Below are positions 19,753-28,873 of a stretch of 64,000 nucleotides of DNA, piece by piece. The DNA lies in NCBI GenBank assembly GCA_004299305.1, contig SCPZ01000080.1, forward strand, positions 1-64,000, in the 5' to 3' direction. The stretch is from Methylobacter sp. GTDB taxonomy: Bacteria; Pseudomonadota; Gammaproteobacteria; Methylococcales; Methylomonadaceae. The position numbers and the translations under genes were made by a program. The notes beneath the pieces were generated by a model. It saw only the letters and a list, made by a program, of their open reading frames with translations, did no database searches and had not been told where the DNA came from. The first letter of the stretch is position 1. Each line of letters begins with the position of its first letter.

Positions 19753-19916
19753 GATGATCTCCCGATAATGGACTTAAAGGAAATGCCGTCTCATATTTGA
19801 AGTCGGCAGCTGGTCATGCTAGTCTCATCATGAACTCCCTGCAACTTTAATTGTATAGTCAGGGGGTATGCAAGTTAATGATTATATAAGTGAATTGATT
19901 GTGTTTGATCACTTGG

Positions 19917-20633
19917 TCAGGGCTTTTTAAATTTCACAACCTTGTTCAATGGACTCAAATTGATTTCATCAATCACTATCTGAGTAGGTGAATTAAGCAC
20001 GTAGGACAGGGCTTCGGCGACATCTTCCGGATCGATAAAATTGCTTTGGTCATCGCCCGGCTCAAAAGGCAGTTGCTCAAAAAATGCGGTTTTGACCATG
20101 CCGGGATTAATCAGGCATACCCGCACATTGCTTTTGGCGCACTCTTCGCGCAAGGCTTGGGTAAAACCCCGTAGCGCAAACTTGGAGGCGCAATACATTG
20201 CACCTTTACGACTGCCTTTTAATGCCGCTTCCGAACCGATAAAAATCAAATCGCCATGATTTTTGCGCTTTAAAGCGGGCAGCAGCGCCTTAACTAAAAA
20301 AGCCTGGCTGGTAAAGTTTAGTGTCATCAGACTTTCAATTTGCGCATAGGAAAACTCTTCCACCGAGCCGAACTGGCCCCGCCCGGCACAAAAAACCACC
20401 GCATCGATTTCAGGAAAGGCTTGTTCCAATTCGCGGATTTTTTGCGGGATGTCGCTTAAGCGGCTTAAATCCAGTTGCACGGGGCTGAAATTATCCATCT
20501 GCCGGATAAACTTGCCGCTATCGCGGGATATGCCGATTACATGATGGCCCTGTCGCAATAAATTCCTGGCAATGGCGCGGCCTATGCCGGAACTGGCGCC
20601 GGTTACCAGAATAGTCCGTTTTATAGTGTGCAT
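19917..20633 (-). CDS. Short-chain dehydrogenase/reductase
   Basis: This 238-residue classical SDR oxidoreductase has the nucleotide-binding motif TGASSGIG at 11-18, catalytic S134, and YxxxK with Y147/K151 (YCASK). The substrate is unknown. Its 5' end overlaps by 13 bases the 3' end of the upstream radical SAM gene on the same strand, so the two are co-transcribed and translationally linked. Confidence 0.92.
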   Translation of the reverse strand: MHTIKRTILVTGASSGIGRAIARNLLRQGHHVIGISRDSGKFIRQMDNFSPVQLDLSRLSDIPQKIRELEQAFPEIDAVVFCAGRGQFGSVEEFSYAQIESLMTLNFTSQAFLVKALLPALKRKNHGDLIFIGSEAALKGSRKGAMYCASKFALRGFTQALREECAKSNVRVCLINPGMVKTAFFEQLPFEPGDDQSNFIDPEDVAEALSYVLNSPTQIVIDEINLSPLNKVVKFKKP

Positions 20634-21625
20634 GGGAAAAATTTGTCGGTTGGAATGTAAGATAAGATTTGCTCGGTGCAGTAGTGCATCATCTCCTGCT
20701 CCAATTCCTGTGTATAAGAAACCATGCCTTGCTGACTAACCTTCTGATTGATCAGGGGGCCCGCAAAGAGTTTTTCTTCAGGATAAAGTTTATGCACTTT
20801 TTTAAAAAAATTCTCCGGCAACCTGAAGACGCCAAGACTGACCGAATGCAGTCGGTTTAAATCGATACGGGAAAAAACCTGTTCGAACAATTGCCGGTAT
20901 TGCTGTTGATAGCCGGATTGATAAATCAGCGGATCGAAGCGCAGCCCGATTTGCCAGCCTTGTTCCTGTAATTTGCACAACGCCTCCAGGCGACGCTCAA
21001 TCGAGGGGGCTTTAGCTTCGACTTTTTCGGCAATTTTGTCTGGCGACAGGCTGAACGCCACAATACAGCGGGGCAAGGGCTCGCGATTTAACAGAGTCCT
21101 GACTTGGGTGCTTTTGGTTCTTAATTCTAGCCAAGCATTGGGTAGCGTTGCAAAAAACGGCAAAAACTGCTCGGCAAAACCGGTTACTGGTTCCAAAGCC
21201 AAGCTGTCGCAATCGTAGCCGGAAAAAAAATGCAGGTTTTCATCAGGCGATTCGGCACACAACTGCCGGATGTCTTGCTGGAAATCCTCGTAATTGACAA
21301 ACAGCACATAATTGGCCGATTGGTACATGCCCTGTAAAAAACAGTAACGGCAATCGTACAGGCAATTGAGCATGTGCGAAAAATAATAATTCCTTGCGGC
21401 TCCGATGCCGTAACCTAAGGGCGCGGGTAGGCTAAAATTTTTATATTTTTCCGCCAGTATCAGGGCGGGCTGTTGTTTTTGCAGGCGGAAGTTTTGCGCT
21501 TTGGGGTTAAATACTTCGCCGTAACGGCCGCAGGTTATTTTCCTGGCTTGCGGGAATCGCGTCACAATGCCCTGAACACGCGGGTGTTTCAGTATGGCTT
21601 CTTCTATATAAATGGTTTCAATCAT
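20621..21625 (-). CDS. Spore-photoproduct-lyase-like radical SAM protein
   Basis: This 334-residue protein is related to SplB/spore photoproduct lyase. The radical SAM cluster motif CLYDCRYC supplies C88/C92/C95, followed by the family's FLQGMYQSANYVLFVNYEDF region. C139 (GYDCDSL) lies roughly where B. subtilis SPL has its hydrogen-donating C141; alignment would be needed to prove equivalence. Homologues in non-sporeformers are usually annotated as DNA repair photolyase-like, and their true substrate is not settled. It is coupled to a downstream SDR gene by a 13-base overlap. The ATG at 21625 is a normal start. Confidence 0.85.
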   Translation of the reverse strand: MIETIYIEEAILKHPRVQGIVTRFPQARKITCGRYGEVFNPKAQNFRLQKQQPALILAEKYKNFSLPAPLGYGIGAARNYYFSHMLNCLYDCRYCFLQGMYQSANYVLFVNYEDFQQDIRQLCAESPDENLHFFSGYDCDSLALEPVTGFAEQFLPFFATLPNAWLELRTKSTQVRTLLNREPLPRCIVAFSLSPDKIAEKVEAKAPSIERRLEALCKLQEQGWQIGLRFDPLIYQSGYQQQYRQLFEQVFSRIDLNRLHSVSLGVFRLPENFFKKVHKLYPEEKLFAGPLINQKVSQQGMVSYTQELEQEMMHYCTEQILSYIPTDKFFPCTL

Positions 21626-21640
21626 AAGCTTTGTTTATTG

Positions 21641-21720
21641 GTAACTACTCACCCTCTTTTTTAACCGCAAAGTCGATTCTTACTGTCTAAAGCCAGTATT
21701 AGCATAGGGTGAGTGGTTAC
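21641..21720. repeat. GTAACTACTC-family palindromic element, short copy
   Basis: An 80-bp element with terminal inverted repeats GTAACTACTCACCCT and AGGGTGAGTGGTTAC. The interior AACCGCAAAG..GATTCTTACTGTC matches the 142-bp copy at 44750-44891, but lacks that copy's central palindrome, a deletion of about 60 bp. A third copy lies inverted at about 28675-28795. Confidence 0.8.
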
Positions 21721-21847
21721 GTTGATTGTTTAGTACGCCTAATGTAGCACAGCTTGTCCGATCAAAAGCCTTGTGCTTTATTGTGATTGATCAAGCTGCC
21801 CCCATATAGGGTAAAATACTTTCAACTCAACAAACACAGTAACAATC

Positions 21848-22675
21848 ATGAAAACAAACAAAATAGGTTTTATCGGCGGCGGCAACATGGCTTCAAGCCT
21901 AATTAGCGGTTTAATTGCCAGCGGCCATGCTCCGGAACAGATTTGGGTATCGGATATTAACCCGGATACGCTGACCGCTTTGGCGAAACAGCTAAACGTT
22001 AACACTGCGGTAAATAATGATGACGTCATCAATGCTGTTGATGTCGTGGTTTTGGCGGTCAAGCCGCAGACGCTGAGCGCTGTCGCGCAAAGCATTGCAG
22101 CCCTGATTCAGCAAAAACAATCGCTGGTGGTATCGATCGCCGCCGGTATTAATCAGAACAGTTTGAGCCGCTGGTTAGGTGCCGATACGGCCATAGTACG
22201 CTGTATGCCCAACACGCCGGCACTGGTTTTGACCGGCGCTACCGCATTACATGCTAACGACAAGGTGACGGCTGAGCAATGCGACTTAGCGGAAAATATT
22301 TTACGTTCGGTGGGCATTGCACTATGGGTTGAGGATGAAGCCGAGTTGGATGCGGTGACCGCCGTTTCCGGCAGCGGTCCCGCGTATTATTTTCTGCTGA
22401 TGGAAGCCATGGAAAAAGCCGCGTTGGAATTGGGCCTAAGTCAAGAAACCGCACGCTTATTGGTGCAACAAACGGCTTTGGGGGCGGCCAAAATAGCGTT
22501 GGAATCATCCGAATCGCCCGAACAGTTACGCAAACGCGTCACCTCGCCCGGCGGCACTACGCAGCAGGCGATAGAGACTTTTGAGCAAGGCGGTTTTACC
22601 GAGCTGGTTTCAAAAGCGCTACATGCGGCACGAGACCGCTCTATTGAAATGTCTAAACAAATGGAGAATTCCTGA
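21848..22675 (+). CDS. proC: Pyrroline-5-carboxylate reductase ProC
   Basis: This 275-residue NAD(P)H-dependent enzyme makes L-proline from 1-pyrroline-5-carboxylate. The N-terminal Rossmann motif is GFIGGGNMASSLI. Conserved VSIAAGI and RCMPNTPALV segments and the C-terminal P5CR signature (VSGSGPAYYF .. TSPGGTTQQAI) are present. Its stop overlaps the yggT start (TGATG). The order proC-yggT-yggU is common in gammaproteobacteria. Confidence 0.97.
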   Translation: MKTNKIGFIGGGNMASSLISGLIASGHAPEQIWVSDINPDTLTALAKQLNVNTAVNNDDVINAVDVVVLAVKPQTLSAVAQSIAALIQQKQSLVVSIAAGINQNSLSRWLGADTAIVRCMPNTPALVLTGATALHANDKVTAEQCDLAENILRSVGIALWVEDEAELDAVTAVSGSGPAYYFLLMEAMEKAALELGLSQETARLLVQQTALGAAKIALESSESPEQLRKRVTSPGGTTQQAIETFEQGGFTELVSKALHAARDRSIEMSKQMENS

Positions 22676-23250
22676 TGGATTCCAGCTACATGACCGACCC
22701 GGCTATTTTTGTAATCGATTCGCTATTTTCCCTGTATATTCTGGCCGTTTTGCTGCGCTTTTTATTGCAATGGTGTGGCGCTGATTTTTACAACCCTATC
22801 TCCCAGTTCCTGGTCAAGGCGACACACCCCCCGTTAAAATTGCTACGCCGTTTTGTGCCGTCTATCGGAAAGATTGATACATCCTCGCTGGTTCTGGTGC
22901 TCAGTCTGCAAATGTTGGCCGACTTTTCAATATTGCTATTGAAAGGCGTGGCTATCAGCATCGGTGCATTAACGATTTTATCGTTGACTCAACTGGTTTC
23001 GTTGTTGATCAATATCTTCATCTATGCGGTATTCGCCAGGGCCATACTCAGCTGGATTAATCCCGGTTCGTTTAATTCGGCATCGTCTATCTTGCACAGC
23101 CTGACCGAGCCGGTACTTAACCTCTGCCGCAGATTCATTCCCGATTTGGGTGGCATAGATTTGTCGCCATTGGCTGCATTAATGTTGTTGCAACTGGCAA
23201 AAATGGTCATACTGCCGCCGTTGCATCAACTAGCCAACTTGATCGGTTGA
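22675..23250 (+). CDS. yggT: YggT family membrane protein
   Basis: This 191-residue integral membrane protein is built of two YggT repeats (about 10-85 and 105-185), each with two hydrophobic segments and the conserved LLRRFVPSIGKID / LCRRFIPDLGGID motif. The family is linked to osmotic tolerance and possibly to cell-division or envelope processes; the exact role is unsettled. It is coupled to proC upstream and yggU downstream by overlapping stop and start codons. Confidence 0.93.
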   Translation: MDSSYMTDPAIFVIDSLFSLYILAVLLRFLLQWCGADFYNPISQFLVKATHPPLKLLRRFVPSIGKIDTSSLVLVLSLQMLADFSILLLKGVAISIGALTILSLTQLVSLLINIFIYAVFARAILSWINPGSFNSASSILHSLTEPVLNLCRRFIPDLGGIDLSPLAALMLLQLAKMVILPPLHQLANLIG

Positions 23251-23549
23251 ACTGGTATCATTGGGAACATGGGATTTTGACGCTGAATCTCCATGTTCAA
23301 CCCAAAGCCAGCAAGGATGAATGGGCGGGGCTGCACGGCGAAAGGTTGAAGTTGAGAATCAAGGCTGCGCCGATTGACGGCAAAGCCAATCAGCACCTGA
23401 TTGCATTTATAGCGGATCAGTTTGCGGTTAGTAAATCGGCCTGTAAGCTCATTTCGGGGGAATCCGGGCGGGAAAAGCGTATTGCCATTAGTTCGCCAAA
23501 GAAACTTCCACCCTTGCCCGATTCTCTGCAAATTGATATTTCTTTGTAA
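23247..23549 (+). CDS. yggU: DUF167 protein YggU
   Basis: This 100-residue protein has the DUF167 features LHVQPKASKDEWAGLHGERLK, cited here by its cores QPKAS, GLHGE, AAPIDGKAN and GESGREK. It starts at a TTG that overlaps the yggT stop (TTGA); the coupling and the E. coli alignment support this start. The family is small and cytosolic with unknown function. A paralogue is at 60178-60495. Confidence 0.92.
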   Translation: MNWYHWEHGILTLNLHVQPKASKDEWAGLHGERLKLRIKAAPIDGKANQHLIAFIADQFAVSKSACKLISGESGREKRIAISSPKKLPPLPDSLQIDISL

Positions 23550-23586
23550 CGACTGCGATTTGCATGAATATGGGAAGGTTAGTCCC

Positions 23587-23868
23587 GTTCCCACGCGTTG
23601 CGTCACTGCCATTAAGTTAAGAAAAAAGCCCCCTCTCGGCAATTGCTCCTGCATTGCTCTACTACCTACATCCATGTAGGCATCCTGCTGGACGACTGCA
23701 CGGATGCAGGAGGTAGAGTAACGCAGGAGCAGTTACCGAGAGGGTTGGGGGGAGGAGAATAAAAATAAGGCAAAAAACTTTATTTGATCCCCTCATCCTA
23801 ACCTTCTCCCTGAGGGAGAAGGGACTGTCCATCCTTAACTTAATGGCAGTGACGCACTGCGTGGGAAC
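23587..23868. repeat. Nested inverted-repeat element
   Basis: Outer arms 23587-23621 and 23834-23868 match over 33 of 35 bases when one is reversed (GTTCCCACGCG.. / ..GCGTGGGAAC). Inner arms 23631-23662 and 23713-23744 match over 28 of 32 (CCCTCTCGG.. / ..CCGAGAGGG), with a small perfect hairpin CCTACAT/ATGTAGG between. It fills most of the gap 23550-24008, which has no ORF of its own. Fragments recur at 38810-38845, 57583-57602 and 60045-60120. It looks like a composite MITE-like element. Confidence 0.8.
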
Positions 23869-24008
23869 ACAGTATCAACGCGTCGCCTAAAGCGCCTACT
23901 TTTGGTGAGAGATAGACCGCAGCGCGGACAGTATGAATTCCCACGCAGCGCGTGGGAACTAGGCGATAATATAATTTATTTTTCTCGGAAAAAACCACTT
24001 AACCAGCC

Positions 24009-25004
24009 ATGCAAACACATACTTTTTCACTCAGTATTTTTTTAGCCTGTTGCCTTCTTCTATGTAGCAGCCAATCTGCTTTTGCCAAAAAGATGTACCG
24101 CTGGGTAGATGAGCACGGGGAAACTATTTACTCCGACCAAGTGCCGCCGGAACATTCTCAATACCGCCGGGAATCGCTCAATGAAAAAGGCCAGGTTCTT
24201 GAAGTCACGGAACAGGCAAAAACAAAAGAACAGCAAGCGTTGGATGAGCGCTTGAATGCACTGAAAAAAGCCCAGGAAAAAATCATTGCTCAGCAAGCGG
24301 CTCACGACAAAGTATTGCTCAGCACCTTTCGTAATCTGGATGACATGCAAGCAAGCCTTTATGCAAAAATGCAATCCTTGGATGCGCAGCGAAATGTGGC
24401 TCAGGGCAATTTAAAACGCGTAGAAAACCAACTGGAAATGCAACAAAAGAAAGCTGCGGAACTCGAGCGTAACGGTAAAAAAGTTCCAAAAAATTTGCTG
24501 GATGAAATTAAGCAAACAGAAGCGCAGATACAAGCGGCTTATGCTGAAATAACTAAACATATCGAAAAGAAGAATCAGGTGAAGGCCGACTTTGAAGCCG
24601 ATATTGAACGCTTTAAATTTTTAACCCAGGAAAATACAGATCCGTCAAAAGCGTCTGAAAAAACGGTGGAAAATAAAGTTATCGATGAGATTGGCCTGTA
24701 TGCCTGTAAAACGGATGCAATCTGCATAAAGGCTTGGACAAGCGCACATGACTTCATTAAAACCTATGCGACAACACCCATCGATACCGATACCGACAAA
24801 TTGATTATGGGGCGGGCGCCTGCAAACGACAGCGATCTGAGCTTGTCGGTTTCAAAAATAGAGGGTGATAACAAAAAACAGCAGCTTTTTCTCGATATTC
24901 GCTGCCGGGAGTCATCGTTGGGCGCTGAACTCTGCGCCAGCCAGAAAGTCCGAGATATAAGGTCTGCATTCAAGCCGTTTATTGACGCTGCGCTGGCTAA
25001 ATAA
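24009..25004 (+). CDS. DUF4124-domain protein with coiled coil
   Basis: This 331-residue exported protein has a signal peptide (residues 1-26, ending SAFA). A DUF4124 module (about 27-65, KKMYRWVDEHGETIYSDQVPP) is typical of periplasmic proteins of gammaproteobacteria. A long Lys/Gln/Glu-rich coiled coil (about 70-205) follows, then a C-terminal domain with four cysteines (CKTDAIC and CRES..LC). Function unknown. It appears to be a single gene between the nested repeat and the PIN toxin module. Confidence 0.87.
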   Translation: MQTHTFSLSIFLACCLLLCSSQSAFAKKMYRWVDEHGETIYSDQVPPEHSQYRRESLNEKGQVLEVTEQAKTKEQQALDERLNALKKAQEKIIAQQAAHDKVLLSTFRNLDDMQASLYAKMQSLDAQRNVAQGNLKRVENQLEMQQKKAAELERNGKKVPKNLLDEIKQTEAQIQAAYAEITKHIEKKNQVKADFEADIERFKFLTQENTDPSKASEKTVENKVIDEIGLYACKTDAICIKAWTSAHDFIKTYATTPIDTDTDKLIMGRAPANDSDLSLSVSKIEGDNKKQQLFLDIRCRESSLGAELCASQKVRDIRSAFKPFIDAALAK

Positions 25005-25065
25005 CACACCTAGGGTAGGCAGAAAAGCGTTGCATGGACATTACCGTTATAAAATGGAAATAATT

Positions 25066-25284
25066 ATGTTGAGATATCAAGTTACTGAAAACACAGTGAA
25101 TTTAACCTTTTCTAAAGAATATTTAAATTCACGGGAATTATTGCGACTCATTGAAATATTGCGCATCAAAGAGTTGCTCTCGAAAAGCCAAATGACCATA
25201 GACGATGCTATAGCGCTTGATGATGAATTAAAAGAAAATTGGTGGCATAAAAACCAGGCCCGGTTTTTAGCAAAAATCCAATGA
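25066..25284 (+). CDS. Probable antitoxin partner of PIN protein
   Basis: This 72-residue protein follows a GGA purine tract eight bases upstream of the ATG at 25066. The N-terminal half (TVNLTFSKEYLNSRELLRLIE) could be a small DNA-binding or dimerising segment. The acidic, aromatic C-terminus (LDDELKENWWHKNQARFL) would suit toxin binding. Its stop overlaps the PIN gene start (ATGA), the standard antitoxin-toxin order. I do not recognise a specific antitoxin family, so the call is by context. Confidence 0.7.
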   Translation: MLRYQVTENTVNLTFSKEYLNSRELLRLIEILRIKELLSKSQMTIDDAIALDDELKENWWHKNQARFLAKIQ

Positions 25285-25730
25285 AGCCAATTATTGTCGA
25301 CACCAATATCGTATTTTCGGCATTGGTGAATAAAAATTCACCCATTGCCTCGTTTTTGTTAGAGCCCCAGCAGGCTTTGTTAACGCCAAAGTTTGGTTTT
25401 GTTGAACTTTTTAAACATAAAGAAAAAATCTGCAAAATTAGCAAGCACTCGCATGATGAAATTTTGGAAGTTCTTTATGAGCTTATCAGGCATATTGATT
25501 TTTTTGATGAGAATACAATTTCCGTTGACGCGCTACAAAAGGCTTGGGAGCTTGTAAAAGATGTTGATCCAAAAGATATGCTATTCGTTGCGCTTACTAT
25601 TGAAATGAATGGATTGCTCTGGACAGGCGATACTAAGTTGCGCTTAAGTCTTGAGGCAAAAGGATTTAATAGTTTTTTTGATGATTTTTATGCAAAATCA
25701 ACCTGCTCGCCGCGAGAGGATTTGTCTTAA
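25281..25730 (+). CDS. PIN-domain ribonuclease toxin
   Basis: This 149-residue PIN-fold protein has the conserved acidic residues in order: D8 in VDTNIVFSAL, E42 in FVELFKHKE, D96/D100 in VDPKDMLFVAL and D118 in WTGDTKL. PIN proteins of this size are usually Mg2+-dependent RNases of type II toxin-antitoxin modules. It is translationally coupled to the small upstream gene. The start ATG is fixed by the ATGA overlap. The target RNA is unknown. Confidence 0.85.
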   Translation: MKPIIVDTNIVFSALVNKNSPIASFLLEPQQALLTPKFGFVELFKHKEKICKISKHSHDEILEVLYELIRHIDFFDENTISVDALQKAWELVKDVDPKDMLFVALTIEMNGLLWTGDTKLRLSLEAKGFNSFFDDFYAKSTCSPREDLS

Positions 25731-25831
25731 TTTTTCTTCGTCTCCTTCATGGTAAAAATTAACTTTTTTCATTTGTTAAAAAGTTGTTTTTACAGCTTAT
25801 TTACCAAACCCATGCCGGTTTCAATATAACT

Positions 25832-27298
25832 ATGCTGGAAACCTCTGAAGATACGCTGGATCCGTCCGATTGGAATGCCTTTCGCCTGCAAGGCCACCGA
25901 ATGCTGGACGACATGATCGACTATCTTGAACACCAGCGCGACCGACCGGTCTGGCAGCCTATGTCCGAGACAGTGCGGCATTCATTTCGACAACCCTTGG
26001 ATGACGGACAGCATGATCTTGAACAAGCATATACCGTATTCATCAAAGACATACTCCCTTACGCCTTAGGCAATGTTCATCCCGGTTTTATGGGCTGGGT
26101 TCATGGCGGGGGAACCCCCGTCGGGATGCTGGCGGAAATGTTGGCAGCCGGGCTTAACGCCAATCTTGGCGGACGCGATCAGGCGCCCATCGAAATCGAG
26201 CGGCAGGTGCTACAGTGGGTTCGGGAATTGTTTGATTTTCCGGAAACCGCCGGTGGGCTGTTTGTAAACGGAACCTCAATGGCCAACCTGCTTGGCGTGT
26301 TGGTTGCGCGCACCGCCCAATTAGGCGACGCTGTACGCCATAAGGGCATCGCTACGCAGCAGTTGATTGCCTATACTTCGGCAGGGGCTCATATCAGCAT
26401 TAGCCAGGCCATGGATATTGCGGGCTTGGGTACTGATGCTTTACGCATGATAGCGGTTAATGAACAGCACCAAATGGATGTGCTCGCGCTTGAATATGCC
26501 ATTGCCGAGGACAAAAAAGCAGGCATGACGCCGTTTTTTATTGCCGGAACGGTGGGGACCGTCGGCGTCGGCGCTATCGATAATCTTCAGGCTATTGCCG
26601 AGCTGTGTCAGCGCGAAAACATCTGGTTTCATGTTGACGGCGCTTACGGTGCGCTGGCTATGTTGGCCCCCGATATTGCACCGCGCCTGCAAGGCATAGC
26701 GCGGGCCGATTCCATTGCCTTTGATTTCCATAAATGGGGGCAAGTTCCCTATGATGCAGGATTCATCTTAGTCCGGGACGGTGAGTTGCAGCAACGCACA
26801 TTTGCCTCGCCCGCCGCCTACCTGAAACGGGAATCCCGCGGCATGGCGGCAGGTTCTCCGTGGCCGTGCGACTTCGGTCCTGATCTTTCACGCGGTTTCA
26901 GGGCGCTTAAAACATGGTTCACTATAAAAGTTTACGGCGCGGAAAAATTAGGCAAGGTTATTTCAAATACCTGCGCATTAGCCCAGCACATGAAACGGCG
27001 TATCGAAGCCGAACCGCGACTGGAACTGCTTGCGCCGGTGGCGCTGAATATCGTCTGCTTTCGCTATCGTAGCGCCGATGCCAACCGGCTCAATGCAGAT
27101 CTGGTAGTTGCGCTGCAAGAATCCGGCATTGCCGCACCGTCAACGACTACGCTCAACGGGCAATTAGCTATTCGAGCGGCTATCGTCAATCACCGCACCA
27201 CGGTAAGCGACATTGACGCCTTGATCGATGCTACGCTTGAATTGGGCGATAATGCCGCAAAAAACTACAATTTCAGGAACAGTAATGCAATTCAATGA
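25832..27298 (+). CDS. PLP-dependent group II decarboxylase
   Basis: This 488-residue fold-type I PLP enzyme is of the aromatic-L-amino-acid/tyrosine decarboxylase type. Features are HPGFMGWVHGGGTP near 83, FVNGTSMANL near 145, the cofactor aspartate D269 in HVDGAYG, and the PLP lysine K301 in DFHKWGQVPYDAG. The N-terminal region DWNAFRLQGHRMLDDMIDYL is the usual start of this family. ATG 25832 is chosen over an upstream TTG although no clear SD is present. It overlaps the ATP-grasp gene by 14 bases. Substrate specificity (Tyr, Trp, DOPA, Glu or other) cannot be read from the sequence. Confidence 0.92.
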   Translation: MLETSEDTLDPSDWNAFRLQGHRMLDDMIDYLEHQRDRPVWQPMSETVRHSFRQPLDDGQHDLEQAYTVFIKDILPYALGNVHPGFMGWVHGGGTPVGMLAEMLAAGLNANLGGRDQAPIEIERQVLQWVRELFDFPETAGGLFVNGTSMANLLGVLVARTAQLGDAVRHKGIATQQLIAYTSAGAHISISQAMDIAGLGTDALRMIAVNEQHQMDVLALEYAIAEDKKAGMTPFFIAGTVGTVGVGAIDNLQAIAELCQRENIWFHVDGAYGALAMLAPDIAPRLQGIARADSIAFDFHKWGQVPYDAGFILVRDGELQQRTFASPAAYLKRESRGMAAGSPWPCDFGPDLSRGFRALKTWFTIKVYGAEKLGKVISNTCALAQHMKRRIEAEPRLELLAPVALNIVCFRYRSADANRLNADLVVALQESGIAAPSTTTLNGQLAIRAAIVNHRTTVSDIDALIDATLELGDNAAKNYNFRNSNAIQ

Positions 27299-28496
27299 AC
27301 ATTCCGAACCGTTGATCGGCTTAGCGAAGCTGATGCGGATGGCCTACTCCGGCTGCGATCTTGCACCGTTAGGCACTCAATTAATCGAGCGCGCCGAGAC
27401 CGAGACCGGCGGTCATGCCCTAATGGATTTATCCACGGTTTTGCAACTTCGAGGCAATCGCGATTTAGCCCTAAGCATGCAAGCCCAGGCCATAGAAACC
27501 CAGCAAATATACTCCCCGCCCACAACCGCCGGACCCGTTAATATCCGGCTGCTTGCGATTATGGGGGAGGGCGATTTGATGGCGAATACGCCCTTGGAAT
27601 TTTTGCTCGAAAACTCCGATGTCGCGCTGGATATAGTCTATGTGACTCAGGGCTTGCCTCTGCCGGACAATCTCCCTGATCACGATGTGCTATTCGTTGC
27701 GATTGCCCAATCCGACCGGAATATGCCGCTGTTAAAACAAATCGATGCCGCTGTTGCATCATGGCCGCGCCCGGTATTAAACAGGCCTGAGCGTATCGCA
27801 TTAATGTCGCGCAACGAGGCTTGTCTATTATTAAAATCCGCTCCGGGAGTTGAGATGCCGAGCACGGTGCGTGTGGCCCGGAAGGATCTGCAACAAGTCG
27901 CCGATAAAGAGCAGCCGCTTAGCGGCATTCTTGAGGACGGCGAATTCCCGATTATTGTTCGTCCGGTCGATTCGCACGCTGGAAAAGATTTGGACAAAAT
28001 AGAGGATTCGGACGCGCTGCTTAATTATCTGCAAGACATGCCTAATAATGAGTTTTATCTGTCTCGGTTTATTGATTACCGAGGGCCGGATGGCTTGTTC
28101 AGGAAATATCGCATCGTATTGATCGACGGTAGCCCCTTTGTTTGCCATGTCGGCATATCCGAACATTGGATGATCCATTACCTGAATGCCGGTATGGCCG
28201 AAAGCGCCGAAAAACGTGCCGAAGAAGAACGTTTTATGCGCGATTTCGACAGCGGCTTTGCCTGCAAACATGCCGAAGCCTTCCGCGCGATCAACGAACG
28301 GGTTGGGCTGGACTATCTGGGCATTGATTGCGGCGAGACCGCCGACGGCAAATTGCTGATTTTCGAGGTTGACAGCTGCATGATTATCCATGCTATCGAT
28401 CCGGTCGATATTTTTCCTTATAAACAACCGCAGATGAACAAGGTATTTGCCGCCTTTCGCCGGATGTTGCAGGCTGCCATGCAAGGCTTAATTTAA
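27285..28496 (+). CDS. ATP-grasp domain protein (RimK-like ligase)
   Basis: This 403-residue protein has a helical N-terminal region (about 1-75) with TPR-like character (LSTVLQLRGNRDLALSMQAQAI). A Rossmann-like preATP-grasp part (80-170) and an ATP-grasp fold (about 180-395) follow. Recognisable elements are FPIIVRPVDSHAGKDL, FIDYRGPDGLFRKYRIV, GLDYLGIDCGETADGKLLIFEVD and the ADP-forming-ligase type acidic end. It overlaps the upstream decarboxylase by 14 bases, with AGGA six bases before its ATG, so coupled expression is expected. It could ligate an amine (perhaps the decarboxylase product) to a carboxylate. The reaction is inference; no substrate motif is diagnostic. Confidence 0.82.
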   Translation: MQFNEHSEPLIGLAKLMRMAYSGCDLAPLGTQLIERAETETGGHALMDLSTVLQLRGNRDLALSMQAQAIETQQIYSPPTTAGPVNIRLLAIMGEGDLMANTPLEFLLENSDVALDIVYVTQGLPLPDNLPDHDVLFVAIAQSDRNMPLLKQIDAAVASWPRPVLNRPERIALMSRNEACLLLKSAPGVEMPSTVRVARKDLQQVADKEQPLSGILEDGEFPIIVRPVDSHAGKDLDKIEDSDALLNYLQDMPNNEFYLSRFIDYRGPDGLFRKYRIVLIDGSPFVCHVGISEHWMIHYLNAGMAESAEKRAEEERFMRDFDSGFACKHAEAFRAINERVGLDYLGIDCGETADGKLLIFEVDSCMIIHAIDPVDIFPYKQPQMNKVFAAFRRMLQAAMQGLI

Positions 28497-28498
28497 TG

Positions 28499-28660
28499 TA
28501 AGGCAACTCGCAATAAATAAAATACGCAACTTCAACAGCTAAAAAATAGCACACGGATGACACTGATTGGACAGATTTAAACGGATTTTTAACAATTTTA
28601 ATGACTTAGAGTTTTATCAGTGATTATCTGTCTAATCCGTGTCATCCGTGTTCCATTATA
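28499..28660. repeat. Palindromic repeat (ACACGGATGACAC family) with left TIR
   Basis: GCACACGGATGACACTGATT near 28548 and GTGTCATCCGTGTTCCATTA ending near 28659 are the inverted arms. The outer left sequence 28499-28525 (GGCAACTCGCAATAAATAAA) is the reverse complement of 30533-30559, on the far side of the next gene. It lies in the gap 28497-28873, which has no other ORF. Confidence 0.75.
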
Positions 28661-28674
28661 AATTAACCATACTG

Positions 28675-28795
28675 AGTTACCTACATCCATGTAGGCAAAG
28701 CCAGCTTTGGACTCCTATAGCACATTTTCTGGAGTCCAAAGCTGGCTTTGGACAGTAAGAATCGGCTTTGCGCTTAACAAGGGGCGAGTAGTTAC
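28675..28795. repeat. GTAACTACTC-family palindromic element, inverted copy
   Basis: Read on the minus strand it runs GTAACTACTCGCCCC, GCAAAGCCGATTCTTACTGTC, then the central palindrome CCAAAGCCAGCTTTGG. The last two blocks occur in the same order at 44750-44891. The left end is merged with a CCTACATCCATGTAGGC hairpin word also found near 23673 and 60080. Boundaries on the left are approximate. Confidence 0.7.
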
Positions 28796-28873
28796 GTTTA
28801 ATCAATATAATAAATTGGGTTATCTGCCTAATCCGTGTTCCATTTTTCTAACTTCCGAGTCGTTACAAATATC

